Shown here one piece after another: positions 27,217-35,430 of a stretch of DNA of 64,000 bases. This DNA is from Paraburkholderia terricola (GTDB lineage Bacteria; Pseudomonadota; Gammaproteobacteria; Burkholderiales; Burkholderiaceae), in assembly GCF_900142195.1 (NCBI RefSeq), contig NZ_FRAB01000036.1:1-64000 (forward strand), written 5' to 3'. Positions within the stretch are counted from its first letter, which is position 1; each line of letters opens with the position of its first letter. The notes under the pieces were generated by a model that saw only the letters and a program-made list of their open reading frames with translations, made no database searches and was not told where the DNA came from. The translations under genes and the position numbers were made by a program.

Positions 27217-27268
27217 GCGCAAGTCGCTACTTCCCCGGTTATATCCCAAGAATTCAAGGAGTTAGAAG

Positions 27269-28912
27269 ATGGCAGCTAAAGACGTCGTATTCGGTGATTC
27301 CGCCCGTGCCAAGATGGTTGAAGGCGTGAATATCCTCGCGAACGCTGTGAAGGTCACGTTGGGTCCGAAGGGCCGCAACGTTGTCCTCGAGCGCAGCTTC
27401 GGCGGCCCGACGGTCACGAAAGATGGCGTTTCGGTCGCGAAAGAGATCGAACTGAAAGACAAGCTTCAGAACATGGGCGCGCAAATGGTCAAGGAAGTCG
27501 CTTCCAAGACCAGCGACAACGCCGGTGACGGTACCACGACCGCAACGGTCCTGGCTCAGTCGATCGTCCGCGAAGGCATGAAGTACGTCGCATCGGGCAT
27601 GAATCCGATGGACCTGAAGCGCGGTATCGACAAGGCCGTGACCGCCGCGATCGAAGAACTGCGCAAGATCAGCAAGCCGTGCACGACCAACAAGGAAATC
27701 GCTCAGGTTGGCGCGATCTCGGCGAACAGCGATTCGTCGATCGGCGACCGTATCGCTGAAGCGATGGACAAGGTCGGCAAGGAAGGCGTCATCACCGTTG
27801 AAGACGGCAAGTCGTTGCAAGACGAACTGGACGTCGTCGAAGGTATGCAATTCGACCGCGGCTACCTGTCGCCGTACTTCATCAACAACCCGGACAAGCA
27901 AGTTGCCGTGCTCGAAAACCCGTTCGTGCTGTTGCACGACAAGAAGGTTTCGAACATCCGCGATCTGCTGCCGGTGCTGGAACAAGTCGCAAAGGCAGGC
28001 CGTCCGCTGCTGATCATCGCTGAAGACGTCGAAGGCGAAGCGCTGGCCACGCTGGTGGTGAACAACATCCGCGGCATCCTGAAGACGGTTGCCGTGAAGG
28101 CTCCGGGCTTCGGCGATCGCCGTAAAGCCATGCTGGAAGACATCGCGATCCTGACTGGCGGCCAAGTCATCGCGGAAGAAACCGGCCTCACGCTCGAGAA
28201 GGCAACGCTGGCCGAACTGGGTCAAGCAAAGCGCATCGAAGTGGGCAAGGAAAACACCACGATCATCGACGGCGCTGGCGAAGCTGCAAACATCGAAGCA
28301 CGTGTGAAGCAGGTTCGCACGCAAATCGAAGAAGCTACGTCGGACTACGACCGTGAAAAGCTGCAGGAACGCGTTGCCAAGCTGGCAGGCGGCGTTGCAG
28401 TGATCAAGGTTGGCGCTGCGACCGAAGTCGAAATGAAGGAAAAGAAGGCGCGTGTCGAAGACGCACTGCACGCAACGCGCGCAGCTGTGGAAGAAGGCAT
28501 CGTGGCCGGCGGCGGCGTCGCGCTGATCCGCGCACGCACGGCAATCGCAGGTCTGAAGGGCGCCAACGCCGATCAGGACGCAGGTATCAAGATCGTGCTG
28601 CGCGCGATGGAAGAGCCGCTGCGCCAGATCGTCACGAACGGCGGCGAAGAAGCCAGCGTCGTGGTGGCGGCTGTTGCTGCCGGTAAGGGCAACTACGGCT
28701 ACAACGCGGCAACCGGCGAGTACGTCGACCTGGTTGACGCAGGTGTCGTGGACCCGACGAAGGTGACGCGCACCGCGCTGCAAAACGCAGCATCGGTTGC
28801 AGGTCTCCTGCTGACGACCGACGCAGCTGTGTGCGAACTGCCGAAGGAAGACGCTCCGATGGGCGGCGGCGGAATGCCGGGCGGCATGGGCGGCATGGGC
28901 ATGGACATGTAA
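27269..28912 (+). CDS. groEL: Chaperonin GroEL
   Basis: This 547-residue protein has full family length. It contains the ATP-binding motif NAGDGTTTATVLAQ near residue 86, the apical domain with KAPGFGDRRKAMLEDIA, the equatorial return motif with AGGGVALIRA, and the flexible Gly-Met-rich tail GGMPGGMGGMGMDM. It forms the double-ring ATP-driven folding chamber with GroES. AAGGAG lies 10 bases before the ATG. The terminator that follows ends the two-gene operon. The complete tail and CIRCE control suggest a main heat-inducible groESL copy; whether other copies exist cannot be seen here. Confidence 0.98.
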   Translation: MAAKDVVFGDSARAKMVEGVNILANAVKVTLGPKGRNVVLERSFGGPTVTKDGVSVAKEIELKDKLQNMGAQMVKEVASKTSDNAGDGTTTATVLAQSIVREGMKYVASGMNPMDLKRGIDKAVTAAIEELRKISKPCTTNKEIAQVGAISANSDSSIGDRIAEAMDKVGKEGVITVEDGKSLQDELDVVEGMQFDRGYLSPYFINNPDKQVAVLENPFVLLHDKKVSNIRDLLPVLEQVAKAGRPLLIIAEDVEGEALATLVVNNIRGILKTVAVKAPGFGDRRKAMLEDIAILTGGQVIAEETGLTLEKATLAELGQAKRIEVGKENTTIIDGAGEAANIEARVKQVRTQIEEATSDYDREKLQERVAKLAGGVAVIKVGAATEVEMKEKKARVEDALHATRAAVEEGIVAGGGVALIRARTAIAGLKGANADQDAGIKIVLRAMEEPLRQIVTNGGEEASVVVAAVAAGKGNYGYNAATGEYVDLVDAGVVDPTKVTRTALQNAASVAGLLLTTDAAVCELPKEDAPMGGGGMPGGMGGMGMDM

Positions 28913-28990
28913 TTCCGCGTGGGCCTCGTTACGAGGCTCGCTTGGGAATGCATGGGAAAGCGCGCCGCGAGGCGTGCTTTCCAACGAAAA

Positions 28991-29023
28991 ACCCGCAAGG
29001 CATTTAGCTTTGCGGGTTTTTTC
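28991..29023. terminator. Intrinsic terminator of groESL
   Basis: ACCCGCAA at 28991-28998 pairs with TTGCGGGT at 29010-29017 and is followed by a T-run. The A-run before the stem gives a T-run on the other strand too, so it can also stop transcripts from the convergent cysC gene. Confidence 0.92.
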
Positions 29024-29060
29024 TTGGGAGCAGGCGGCGCGCGCGCGGGCACCCCCGGTA

Positions 29061-29690
29061 TCACGAGGCCGCTTCGCGGGCGAGCTTCAGGGCGAGAGCG
29101 TTCTCGCGCAAATAGTCGAATATCTTCGCCACGCTTTGATCCGGCGTCAATGTTGCGGTATCGATCCGCAGCTCGGGCTCGACCGGGGCTTCATAGGGTG
29201 CCGATACACCGGTAAACGAAGGAATCTCTCCCGCCCTGGCTTTCGCATAGAGGCCTTTCGGATCACGGCGAGCGCACGTGTCGACCGGCGCGGAAAGATG
29301 GGTCTCGATGAATGTGCCCGCCCCAATGATTTCGCGCGCCATGGCCCGGTCTTCACGCATGGGAGAAATGAGCGCCGTGATGACAATGAGACCGGCGTCG
29401 TTCATCAACTGTGCGACGTGTGCGACTCTGCGAATGTTCTCGCGCCGATCTTCCTTTTCGAAGCTGAGGTCGCGCGCCAAGCCGTGACGGATATTGTCGC
29501 CGTCGAGCACATAGCACGCATGTCCGAGTGACACGAGCTGTTGTTCGAGCGCGAACGCGATGGTCGACTTGCCTGCACCTGAAAGACCGGTGAGCCAGAT
29601 GGTGACCGGCCTTTGGCGGAACATCCGGATTCTGTCCTCAGCGGTAATCGCACCATGGCAACGTTGCACGAAAGCGTGAGACTTTCCCAT
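29061..29690 (-). CDS. cysC: Adenylylsulfate (APS) kinase
   Basis: This 209-residue cytoplasmic kinase phosphorylates APS at the 3' position with ATP to give PAPS, the universal sulfate donor. It shows the P-loop GLSGAGKST, LDGDNIRHGL, the APS-binding FEKEDRRENIRRV, and ISPMREDR with the conserved serine; the lid segment has DPKGLYAKARAGEI. The start at 29690 places AGGGGAG 7 bases upstream; an ATG six bases earlier is too close to that site. It is a stand-alone CysC, not fused to CysN. No cysD, cysN or cysH lies nearby. A sulfotransferase gene at 52896 in the same window is a possible consumer of its product. Confidence 0.93.
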   Translation of the reverse strand: MGKSHAFVQRCHGAITAEDRIRMFRQRPVTIWLTGLSGAGKSTIAFALEQQLVSLGHACYVLDGDNIRHGLARDLSFEKEDRRENIRRVAHVAQLMNDAGLIVITALISPMREDRAMAREIIGAGTFIETHLSAPVDTCARRDPKGLYAKARAGEIPSFTGVSAPYEAPVEPELRIDTATLTPDQSVAKIFDYLRENALALKLAREAAS

Positions 29691-29709
29691 TGTCATGCTC
29701 CCCTGGCGC

Positions 29710-30219
29710 TCAGGCGTGGTGCCATCGTTGGCGCCGGATTCCCGCGTTGCTCAGGCGCTCCGGTGAGTTCTCGGGTTCATTTATTCGGGCGACAACACGC
29801 TGAACCCATTGCCGATCTTTCGAGAAATTGCTGCCCGATTCGAGTGCACGCTTTTCGATTTCCGAGTTGGCATGAACAAAGAGTTCGTAATCGAAGCTAT
29901 TGTCTTCAACGAATTCCGTTTTGGCCTCTCCGCTCAAACGGCTTGCGCTTTTTTGTGAACCGCTGGTCCTGTTTGTTTCGAAAACGAGCGGCAGGACAGT
30001 GTGGTAATTGGCGGTGCTCGTCGTGCTTCTGTGAATGCGATATGCGTGCTGGCCGCCGCCAATACGCGTTGCTAGACGCCTTGCGCGGCAGCTTTCCCGC
30101 CCTTGTCGATCGCATTCGAAGTGGACGAATCGACCTTTGCCTTTATTCAAATCGAAAAAGGGAATGGCGGATGATCCCCCGCCGTTCGGTAGAGGAAAGA
30201 AAAAGACGGGCAAAGACAT
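29710..30219 (-). CDS. Hypothetical protein upstream of cysC
   Basis: I do not recognise a named family. The 169-residue frame begins MSLPVFFFPLPNGGGSSAIPFFDLNKGKGRF (first residues only hydrophobic, no clear signal peptide). It ends with DYELFVHANSEIEKRALESG and DRQWVQRVVARI, which look like a real amphipathic helix pair. The middle part is Ser/Thr/Arg-rich. It lies 19 bases upstream of cysC in the same direction, so it could be cotranscribed. The ribosome binding site is poor, and the start could be further upstream at 30321. Confidence 0.4.
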   Translation of the reverse strand: MSLPVFFFPLPNGGGSSAIPFFDLNKGKGRFVHFECDRQGRESCRARRLATRIGGGQHAYRIHRSTTSTANYHTVLPLVFETNRTSGSQKSASRLSGEAKTEFVEDNSFDYELFVHANSEIEKRALESGSNFSKDRQWVQRVVARINEPENSPERLSNAGIRRQRWHHA

Positions 30220-30404
30220 GGGGTTAGGTGACGGATTTGCGAGTTGTAAGTGTAGCGTGATCAAAACTACGCTGGTTGTAACGTTTGATTGCGCAATACA
30301 ACGCCTCGTTGCGTCGTTCAAGCAGCGATTCGTTTACCGACGGCCATGTAATTATGCGAAATCACATGTGCTGCTTATTCAAGAGCAGAAGGTGCCTCAA
30401 GAGA

Positions 30405-30430
30405 AAACCCGCACGGAGGCGGGTTTTTTG
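30405..30430. terminator. Intrinsic terminator, bidirectional
   Basis: AACCCGC at 30406-30412 pairs with GCGGGTT at 30419-30425 with T-runs on both sides. It lies about 85 bases downstream of the thiD stop codon on the minus strand and most likely ends that transcript. Confidence 0.85.
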
Positions 30431-30512
30431 ACCGTCAATAGCTCGGGACCAACAGCGAGGCCAACTGCGCCGCGCCCGCGCTTTTATCAGCAACAGACAC
30501 GCCCCACGCATT

Positions 30513-31373
30513 TCAATGCCGCGCTTCTCCTGGTGCCGCGTCCTTGCCGGCCGCGGGCGGCGTTTCGTCGTCGCTGCTGCGCGCCCAGAAAAAACGGTCC
30601 GGCATATAGGCGCCCATGCCCGGCCGGAATGCGCTGCGCATGGCCTGGTACAGATATTCCTGCGCCTCACGCACGGCCTCGGCCGGTTCCTGGCCGTTGG
30701 CCAACAGCGCGGCGATGGCGGCTCCCAGCGTATCGGTCAGTCCCATGATCCGATGGCTGCCGCGGTCCCACATGTCCTGGCGCAACTGGCCGTCTTCGCT
30801 GAACAGCGTATTGACGAGCCGGTGGGTGCCGGTTTCCGTCGACAGAATGTATTCGCAGCCTTGCGATAGCAGATGCGAAATCGCGGCGTCGAGGCTCGGC
30901 GCCTCGGCGTCGCCGTCCGGCTGGGCGAGCGCGAGCAGCGTGGTGGAATCGGCGACCAGCAAGGTGGTTTGCGGCGCCAGCAGATCGGCGATCGCTTCGC
31001 GCAGTTCGTCGGCGGCGAGCACGTGTTCGTCGTCAAGCGTGAAGTCGGGGGCGAGAATCAGCGGAATGTCGTCGTAATCGGCGACCACTTCGGCGATGGC
31101 GCTGACCACTTCGGCGCGCGTGCACGCGCCGACCTTGAACGCGGCGATCGGCATGTCTTCGAGTAGCATCCGCGCCTGGGTGGCGACCACTTCGGGGTCG
31201 AGCCCGTTGACTTCGTCGCAGCTGGCCGAGTCGCGCACGGTATAGCCAGTGAGCACGGTGACGCCATGGCAGCCCATGCTTGCAAGCGTCATCAGGTCGG
31301 CTTGCAGGCCGGAGCCGCCGGTGGGGTCGGAGAGGCCGAAGGTGAGGACGATCGGAGGCGTATCGCTAGGCAT
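30513..31373 (-). CDS. thiD: Hydroxymethylpyrimidine/phosphomethylpyrimidine kinase
   Basis: This 286-residue ribokinase-like enzyme phosphorylates HMP and HMP-phosphate in thiamine synthesis. It opens with VLTFGLSDPTGGSGLQADLMT and has GCHGVTVLTGYTVRD and GLTDTLGAAIAALLANGQ; the last holds the anion-hole and catalytic-base region, here Asp-Thr-Leu-Gly-Ala-Ala in place of the common Gly-Thr-Gly-Cys-x-x-Ser, a notable change. The start MPSDTPP at 31373 fits the family; a longer frame to 31598 is Arg-rich noise. It is divergent from rubredoxin. ThiD function is likely, but the altered motif leaves room for a relative with another substrate. Confidence 0.82.
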   Translation of the reverse strand: MPSDTPPIVLTFGLSDPTGGSGLQADLMTLASMGCHGVTVLTGYTVRDSASCDEVNGLDPEVVATQARMLLEDMPIAAFKVGACTRAEVVSAIAEVVADYDDIPLILAPDFTLDDEHVLAADELREAIADLLAPQTTLLVADSTTLLALAQPDGDAEAPSLDAAISHLLSQGCEYILSTETGTHRLVNTLFSEDGQLRQDMWDRGSHRIMGLTDTLGAAIAALLANGQEPAEAVREAQEYLYQAMRSAFRPGMGAYMPDRFFWARSSDDETPPAAGKDAAPGEARH

Positions 31374-31661
31374 GAAATTGACAAAAGGAGCGGTATTTAG
31401 GCGCAGAGAGTGCGCAATCGACTCAATTATGCGGCCTAAACTGTCGCGAGGGCGTTTTTTCGCATTCCTGGGCGCAATACCGGGAACGAGCGGCGCGCGC
31501 AAGGCCGCATGGTACCCGAGCGACCGCCTGCGGCGACGCAACCGGCATAGCCAGCGGCCGCTGCGGACTGCGATCGCGCGCTTGTGATTGCTAGGCATTG
31601 GGGCGGCAACACGGTACCATCATGGCTCCCATTTCCACGGACTCTACGACGCGACACAAGA

Positions 31662-31832
31662 ATGGAATATCAAAGCTGGATGTGCCTGATTTGCGGCTGG
31701 ATTTACGACGAAGAAGCCGGTTTGCCGGAGGAAGGCATTGCGCCGGGCACCCGCTGGGAGGACGTCCCCATTAACTGGACCTGCCCGGAGTGCGGAGCGC
31801 GCAAGGAAGACTTCGAGATGGTCCAGATCTGA
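31662..31832 (+). CDS. rubA: Rubredoxin
   Basis: This 56-residue iron protein has the two Cys pairs that bind one Fe: MCLICG and TCPECG, with the intervening YDEEAGLPEEGIAPGTRWED block of rubredoxins. It carries single electrons in the cytoplasm, for example to alkane hydroxylases or in oxidative-stress pathways. ATG 31662 gives the standard length. It is divergent from thiD and followed by an unrecognised gene. No rubredoxin reductase is adjacent. Confidence 0.96.
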   Translation: MEYQSWMCLICGWIYDEEAGLPEEGIAPGTRWEDVPINWTCPECGARKEDFEMVQI

Positions 31833-32065
31833 AGGGGGGCATACCGGCGAATGCCGGCGCGGCGTTGCCTTTGCAAAACGGCGTGCGCCGCATCGAATGC
31901 GCCGGTTGCACGCCGGCGCACTGTCCGCCGTTGCGACACCGAACGTTCTCGATTGCGCCGCGCCGCAGCGGTAATCTGTCATTGTCCTGTCGCCGGTTCG
32001 CGCGTTAGCCGATCAGTCTGCGCGCGGCGCGAAGCGGCGGCCCGTCAGCTTCCTCTCGCCTGCTC

Positions 32066-33478
32066 ATGACTCTCCGATCCGCCGCACCTGATTCCTTCGA
32101 TGCCTTGCCGAATCCGCGCGGCGGCGCCGTCCGTTCCGCGGAGCTTGCGTTGGCCGAAGCGCTCCTCGCATTCGAACAGCGCGGCGAGAGCACCGCCGCG
32201 CTGGTGCGTGCGTCTCATGCGTTGCGCGTTGCCGGCTGGTTGAGCGCGCAGCGTTTCGCGGACGCCCTGGTGCGGCTCTCGCCGTTGGCGGCGGCCGATC
32301 CGGCCGAGGCGGACAGCACGCGGCCCGTGTTCGGTGCGGCGCTGCGTGATTTCCGCACGGCGCTCGAACGGCACAATCTGCGCGAACTGGCGTGCTCGCC
32401 CACGCTGTTCGAGCGCTATCGTGCCCTCTGCTCGCATTTGGCCGACCACACGCCCGGCTTCACCATCGCTTTCGAAGACCTCGCGCTCAGCGCGCGACCA
32501 GTGCCGCCGGTGTCGTTTCACGCCCAGGCCGCCGACCGGCTGGCCCATTTGCGAGCCCGCTACGAACGCGCGCTGCTGCCGGTACTGCGCTCCCAGCCGG
32601 ACACCGGCAGCGCGGCCGCGCGGGCCGCCACCCACGCGGCGCTCGACGAACTGGACGCCGTGCTCGCCGAACTCGCCGGCCCGGACCCCTACGACTTCTG
32701 GCGTCTCGCCAAGGCCTGCACCAAAGCGTTGCGCGCGGGCGGCCGCGCCACCGGGGAAACCGACGCGCGGCGTTTCTACGCTCGCTGCAATCTCGCGCTG
32801 GCCGACCATGCACGCGGCATCCAGCGCGCGCCGCGTTCACTGGTGCGCGCAACGCTGGCGCTGCTGTGGCGCGACTATGCATTGTTCGGCGCCGCAGCCG
32901 AAGACGCCGACCAGGTCGAGGTGCTGCATGACTATGGCTTGACGGTCGATTGGCACGTCGCGGGAACGCTGGCATCCGAAATGCTATGGGAGGCAGGCGC
33001 CGTGCAAGCGCAAACGATTAGCGCCAGCCGTTCCGCGCTGACACGCGAATTGGGCGTGCTCACGGTCAACGCGCACGCCTATGAAGACTTTCTTCAGACG
33101 GCGGATGCCGCGATTTCGGCATTGACCGAGCATGCCCGCGCGGCGGACCAGCCCGAGAAAGCCGATCCGAGCGAAGCGCTGCAAGCGGGCGACGCCGCCT
33201 ACCGGCTCGGCGCCGCCGCCTGCGCGCTCGGCCTGGGCCATGTGGCGCTGCTTGCCGACGCGCTAGGGCTCGCCTGGCGCCGCCGCGCGCACGCGGGCGT
33301 CTCGACCCCGGCAGTGCGCGAGCACGTGATCGTCGGCGCGCCGGCGGCGAGCACCCTCGAGCGGACCGCCGAAGCGTTGCGCGCGATGCTGCACAAGGTG
33401 GCGGCCGGCGTCGCTCCACCGGCCGGCGGAGCCACGCTGGCCGCGTTGACGCGCTCGATCGAGGAGGGCGACGCCTGA
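32066..33478 (+). CDS. Alpha-helical protein of unknown function (possibly FimL/ChpA-like)
   Basis: This 470-residue soluble protein is very rich in Ala, Leu and Arg and looks all-helical, with no signal peptide or membrane helix. It has Hpt-like helical text: ELALAEALLAFEQRGES with ASHALRVAGWLSAQRFAD, then a later block near residues 205-300. Such tandem Hpt-like bundles without a phosphorylatable His resemble the scaffold parts of type IV pilus chemosensory proteins (ChpA/PilL N-terminus, FimL). This is a resemblance only. In some relatives pil chemotaxis genes sit near rubredoxin, which fits a remnant or scaffold role. It lies between rubA and yqgE. Confidence 0.7.
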   Translation: MTLRSAAPDSFDALPNPRGGAVRSAELALAEALLAFEQRGESTAALVRASHALRVAGWLSAQRFADALVRLSPLAAADPAEADSTRPVFGAALRDFRTALERHNLRELACSPTLFERYRALCSHLADHTPGFTIAFEDLALSARPVPPVSFHAQAADRLAHLRARYERALLPVLRSQPDTGSAAARAATHAALDELDAVLAELAGPDPYDFWRLAKACTKALRAGGRATGETDARRFYARCNLALADHARGIQRAPRSLVRATLALLWRDYALFGAAAEDADQVEVLHDYGLTVDWHVAGTLASEMLWEAGAVQAQTISASRSALTRELGVLTVNAHAYEDFLQTADAAISALTEHARAADQPEKADPSEALQAGDAAYRLGAAACALGLGHVALLADALGLAWRRRAHAGVSTPAVREHVIVGAPAASTLERTAEALRAMLHKVAAGVAPPAGGATLAALTRSIEEGDA

Positions 33479-33737
33479 CGGGCATGCGTGGCCGGCCGTG
33501 TCCGTGGCGAGCGTCGCCGCCGGCAGGAGAGCGAACAACGAAGGAAGCAATGATCGAACCGGGAGGCACATGAAATGCGTGCCGCAAACCGCTAACCTGC
33601 ACCGTGGCCAGGGCTCGCGTGCGTGATAGAGTGGAACTTGACTGGCCGTCGATGGCTCGCGGCGCACTGCATCGCGCACATTGCGGTCCCATGCTCAAAG
33701 CCCGCCACACTGCATCGTCTTTGCTAAAATCCGAACT

Positions 33738-34316
33738 ATGTCCAAGAGTAACGATCGCATCAATCTGACCAACCAGTTCCTGATCGCCATGCCGAACATG
33801 GCCGATCCGACGTTTTCGGGAACGGTGGTCTACCTTTGCGATCACAGTGAGCGCGGCGCGCTCGGCCTCGTGATCAACCGGCCGACCGATATCGACCTCG
33901 AAGCGCTCTTCAGTCGCATCGATCTCAAGCTCGAGATCGAACCCCTTCTTCACGTGCCCGTGTATTTCGGCGGTCCGGTGCAAACCGAGCGCGGCTTCGT
34001 GCTGCACGATCCGAAAGACGGCAACGTGTACACGTCGTCTATGTCGGTGCCGGGCGGGCTCGAGATGACCACTTCGAAAGACGTGCTCGAAGCCGTCGCG
34101 AGCGGCACCGGTCCGGAGCGTTTCCTGCTCACGCTCGGCCACGCCGGCTGGGGCGCGGGCCAGCTCGAGGAAGAAATTTCGAAGAACGGCTGGCTCACGG
34201 TGGAAGCCGACCCGAAAATCGTCTTCGACGTGCCCGCCGAAGAGCGTCTCGAAGCCGCGCTGGCGCTGCTGGGCATTTCGCTGTCCATGCTGTCGGGCGA
34301 GGCGGGCCACGCATGA
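33738..34316 (+). CDS. yqgE: YqgE/AlgH family protein
   Basis: This 192-residue protein has the family start NLTNQFLIAMPNMADPTFSG followed by VVYLCDHSERGALGLVINRP, and later YFGGPVQTERGFVLH and GHAGWGAGQLEEEI, all hallmarks of YqgE/AlgH (DUF179). The biochemical role is unclear; AlgH was linked to alginate regulation in Pseudomonas. ATG 33738 was chosen because homologues begin just before this block and the longer frame is unsupported. It overlaps ruvX by ATGA, so the genes yqgE-ruvX-pyrR form one translationally coupled unit. Confidence 0.95.
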   Translation: MSKSNDRINLTNQFLIAMPNMADPTFSGTVVYLCDHSERGALGLVINRPTDIDLEALFSRIDLKLEIEPLLHVPVYFGGPVQTERGFVLHDPKDGNVYTSSMSVPGGLEMTTSKDVLEAVASGTGPERFLLTLGHAGWGAGQLEEEISKNGWLTVEADPKIVFDVPAEERLEAALALLGISLSMLSGEAGHA

Positions 34317-34753
34317 ACCTGCCGGCCGGACGTGAGGCGACGCTGCTTGCGTTCGACTATGGTGAAAAACGCATCGGCGTGGCGGTCGGCAATTCGCTGA
34401 CGCGCCACGCGCGGCCGCTCGTGATCGTGCCGAACCGCAGCCGCGAATACCGGTTCGAGGCGGTCGGCAAGCTGATCGCCGAGTGGAAGCCCAACGCGTT
34501 GGTGGTCGGCTTGCCGATGCATCCCGACGGCACGCCTCATGAAATGACCCAGCTTGCGAAGCGCTTCGGCAATCAGCTTAACGGCCGCTTCAACCTGCCG
34601 GTGACGTGGGTCGACGAGCGCTATTCGTCGGTCGAGGCGAAGGCGGGAATCCGCGCCGGCAACGGCCGCGCCGACATGCTCGACGCCGAAGCCGCCAGCA
34701 TCATCCTCCAGCAATATCTAGACGGACTTTCCGACGATCATGAGTTCCATTGA
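34313..34753 (+). CDS. ruvX: Pre-16S rRNA nuclease / Holliday junction resolvase-like YqgF
   Basis: This 146-residue RNase H-fold nuclease acts in 16S rRNA 5'-end maturation and resembles RuvC resolvases. The acidic residues are visible in LAFDYGEKRIGVAVGN (Asp), in the VVGLPMHPDGTPHEMT block and in WVDERYSSVEA with the Asp-Glu-Arg-Tyr motif. The last acid is in RADMLDAEAASIILQQYL. Length and order match the family. Its start overlaps the yqgE stop and its end overlaps the pyrR start by 14 bases. Confidence 0.94.
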   Translation: MNLPAGREATLLAFDYGEKRIGVAVGNSLTRHARPLVIVPNRSREYRFEAVGKLIAEWKPNALVVGLPMHPDGTPHEMTQLAKRFGNQLNGRFNLPVTWVDERYSSVEAKAGIRAGNGRADMLDAEAASIILQQYLDGLSDDHEFH

Positions 34754-35282
34754 CGCCGAAGCGCTTTATCGCGCGTTGCTCGAGCAGATTCGCGCCGTAT
34801 ACGGCGAGAAGCTCGGCGCGGGGCAAGACGGTGCGCAAGGCGCCGTGCTGGCCGGCATCTATAGCGGCGGCGCATGGCTTGCCGAGCGGCTCGCGCGCGA
34901 TCTGAACCTGCCGAGCTTCGGCGTGGTGAACGTCGCGCTGCATCGCGACGACTACGCGAAAAAAGGCCTGCACTCGCAGGCGAGCCCGACCTCGCTGCCG
35001 TTCCTGGTCGACCAGTCCCGCATCGTGCTGGTGGACGACGTGCTCTACACCGGCCGCACCATTCGCGCCGCGCTGAACGAGCTATACGACTATGGCCGTC
35101 CGGCGTCGGTCGAACTGGCGGTGCTGGCCGATCGCGGCGGACGCGAGTTGCCGGTGGCGGCGCGCTTTGTCGGCGGCACGGTGAACGTGCCCGCCGACGC
35201 GACGCTCGTGCTGGCTCGCGCAGAGGGAGGCGCGGCGGGGCAGCAGCGTTTCACTTTTCACACCGAGGCACGCGTCGACTGA
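34740..35282 (+). CDS. pyrR: PyrR-type bifunctional regulator / uracil phosphoribosyltransferase
   Basis: This 180-residue phosphoribosyltransferase fold has the PRPP-binding motif RIVLVDDVLYTGRTIRAAL and GIYSGGAWLAERLA, plus FGVVNVALHRDDY for the hood. PyrR senses UMP and PRPP; in Bacillus it binds attenuator RNA, whereas in beta-proteobacteria the regulatory mode is not established. Position directly before pyrB supports a role in pyrimidine control. A 148-base gap to pyrB would be the place for a leader, but I saw no convincing anti-terminator pair there. Confidence 0.92.
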   Translation: MSSIDAEALYRALLEQIRAVYGEKLGAGQDGAQGAVLAGIYSGGAWLAERLARDLNLPSFGVVNVALHRDDYAKKGLHSQASPTSLPFLVDQSRIVLVDDVLYTGRTIRAALNELYDYGRPASVELAVLADRGGRELPVAARFVGGTVNVPADATLVLARAEGGAAGQQRFTFHTEARVD

Positions 35283-35430
35283 ACGCGGCTTTGCACGCTG
35301 CGCAAGACCGTCATTGACTACGCGCGGGCGCACCGCGTTTCGCGCAAAGGGCCGGCGTAGCCGAAAACCACGCAAGCAGTCCGCATCGACATCGATCACG
35401 TTGAAGCCCGTATTTGAAGCAGGTACACCC

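Noticed and set aside
27254..28984. Long minus-strand open frame of 576 codons opposite groEL
   Set aside because: It is the antisense of groEL, caused by high GC and codon bias. It is rich in His, Asp and Arg and has no recognisable domain.
35283..35430. PyrR-controlled attenuator before pyrB
   Set aside because: I could not find paired terminator and anti-terminator hairpins or a conserved PyrR-binding loop.
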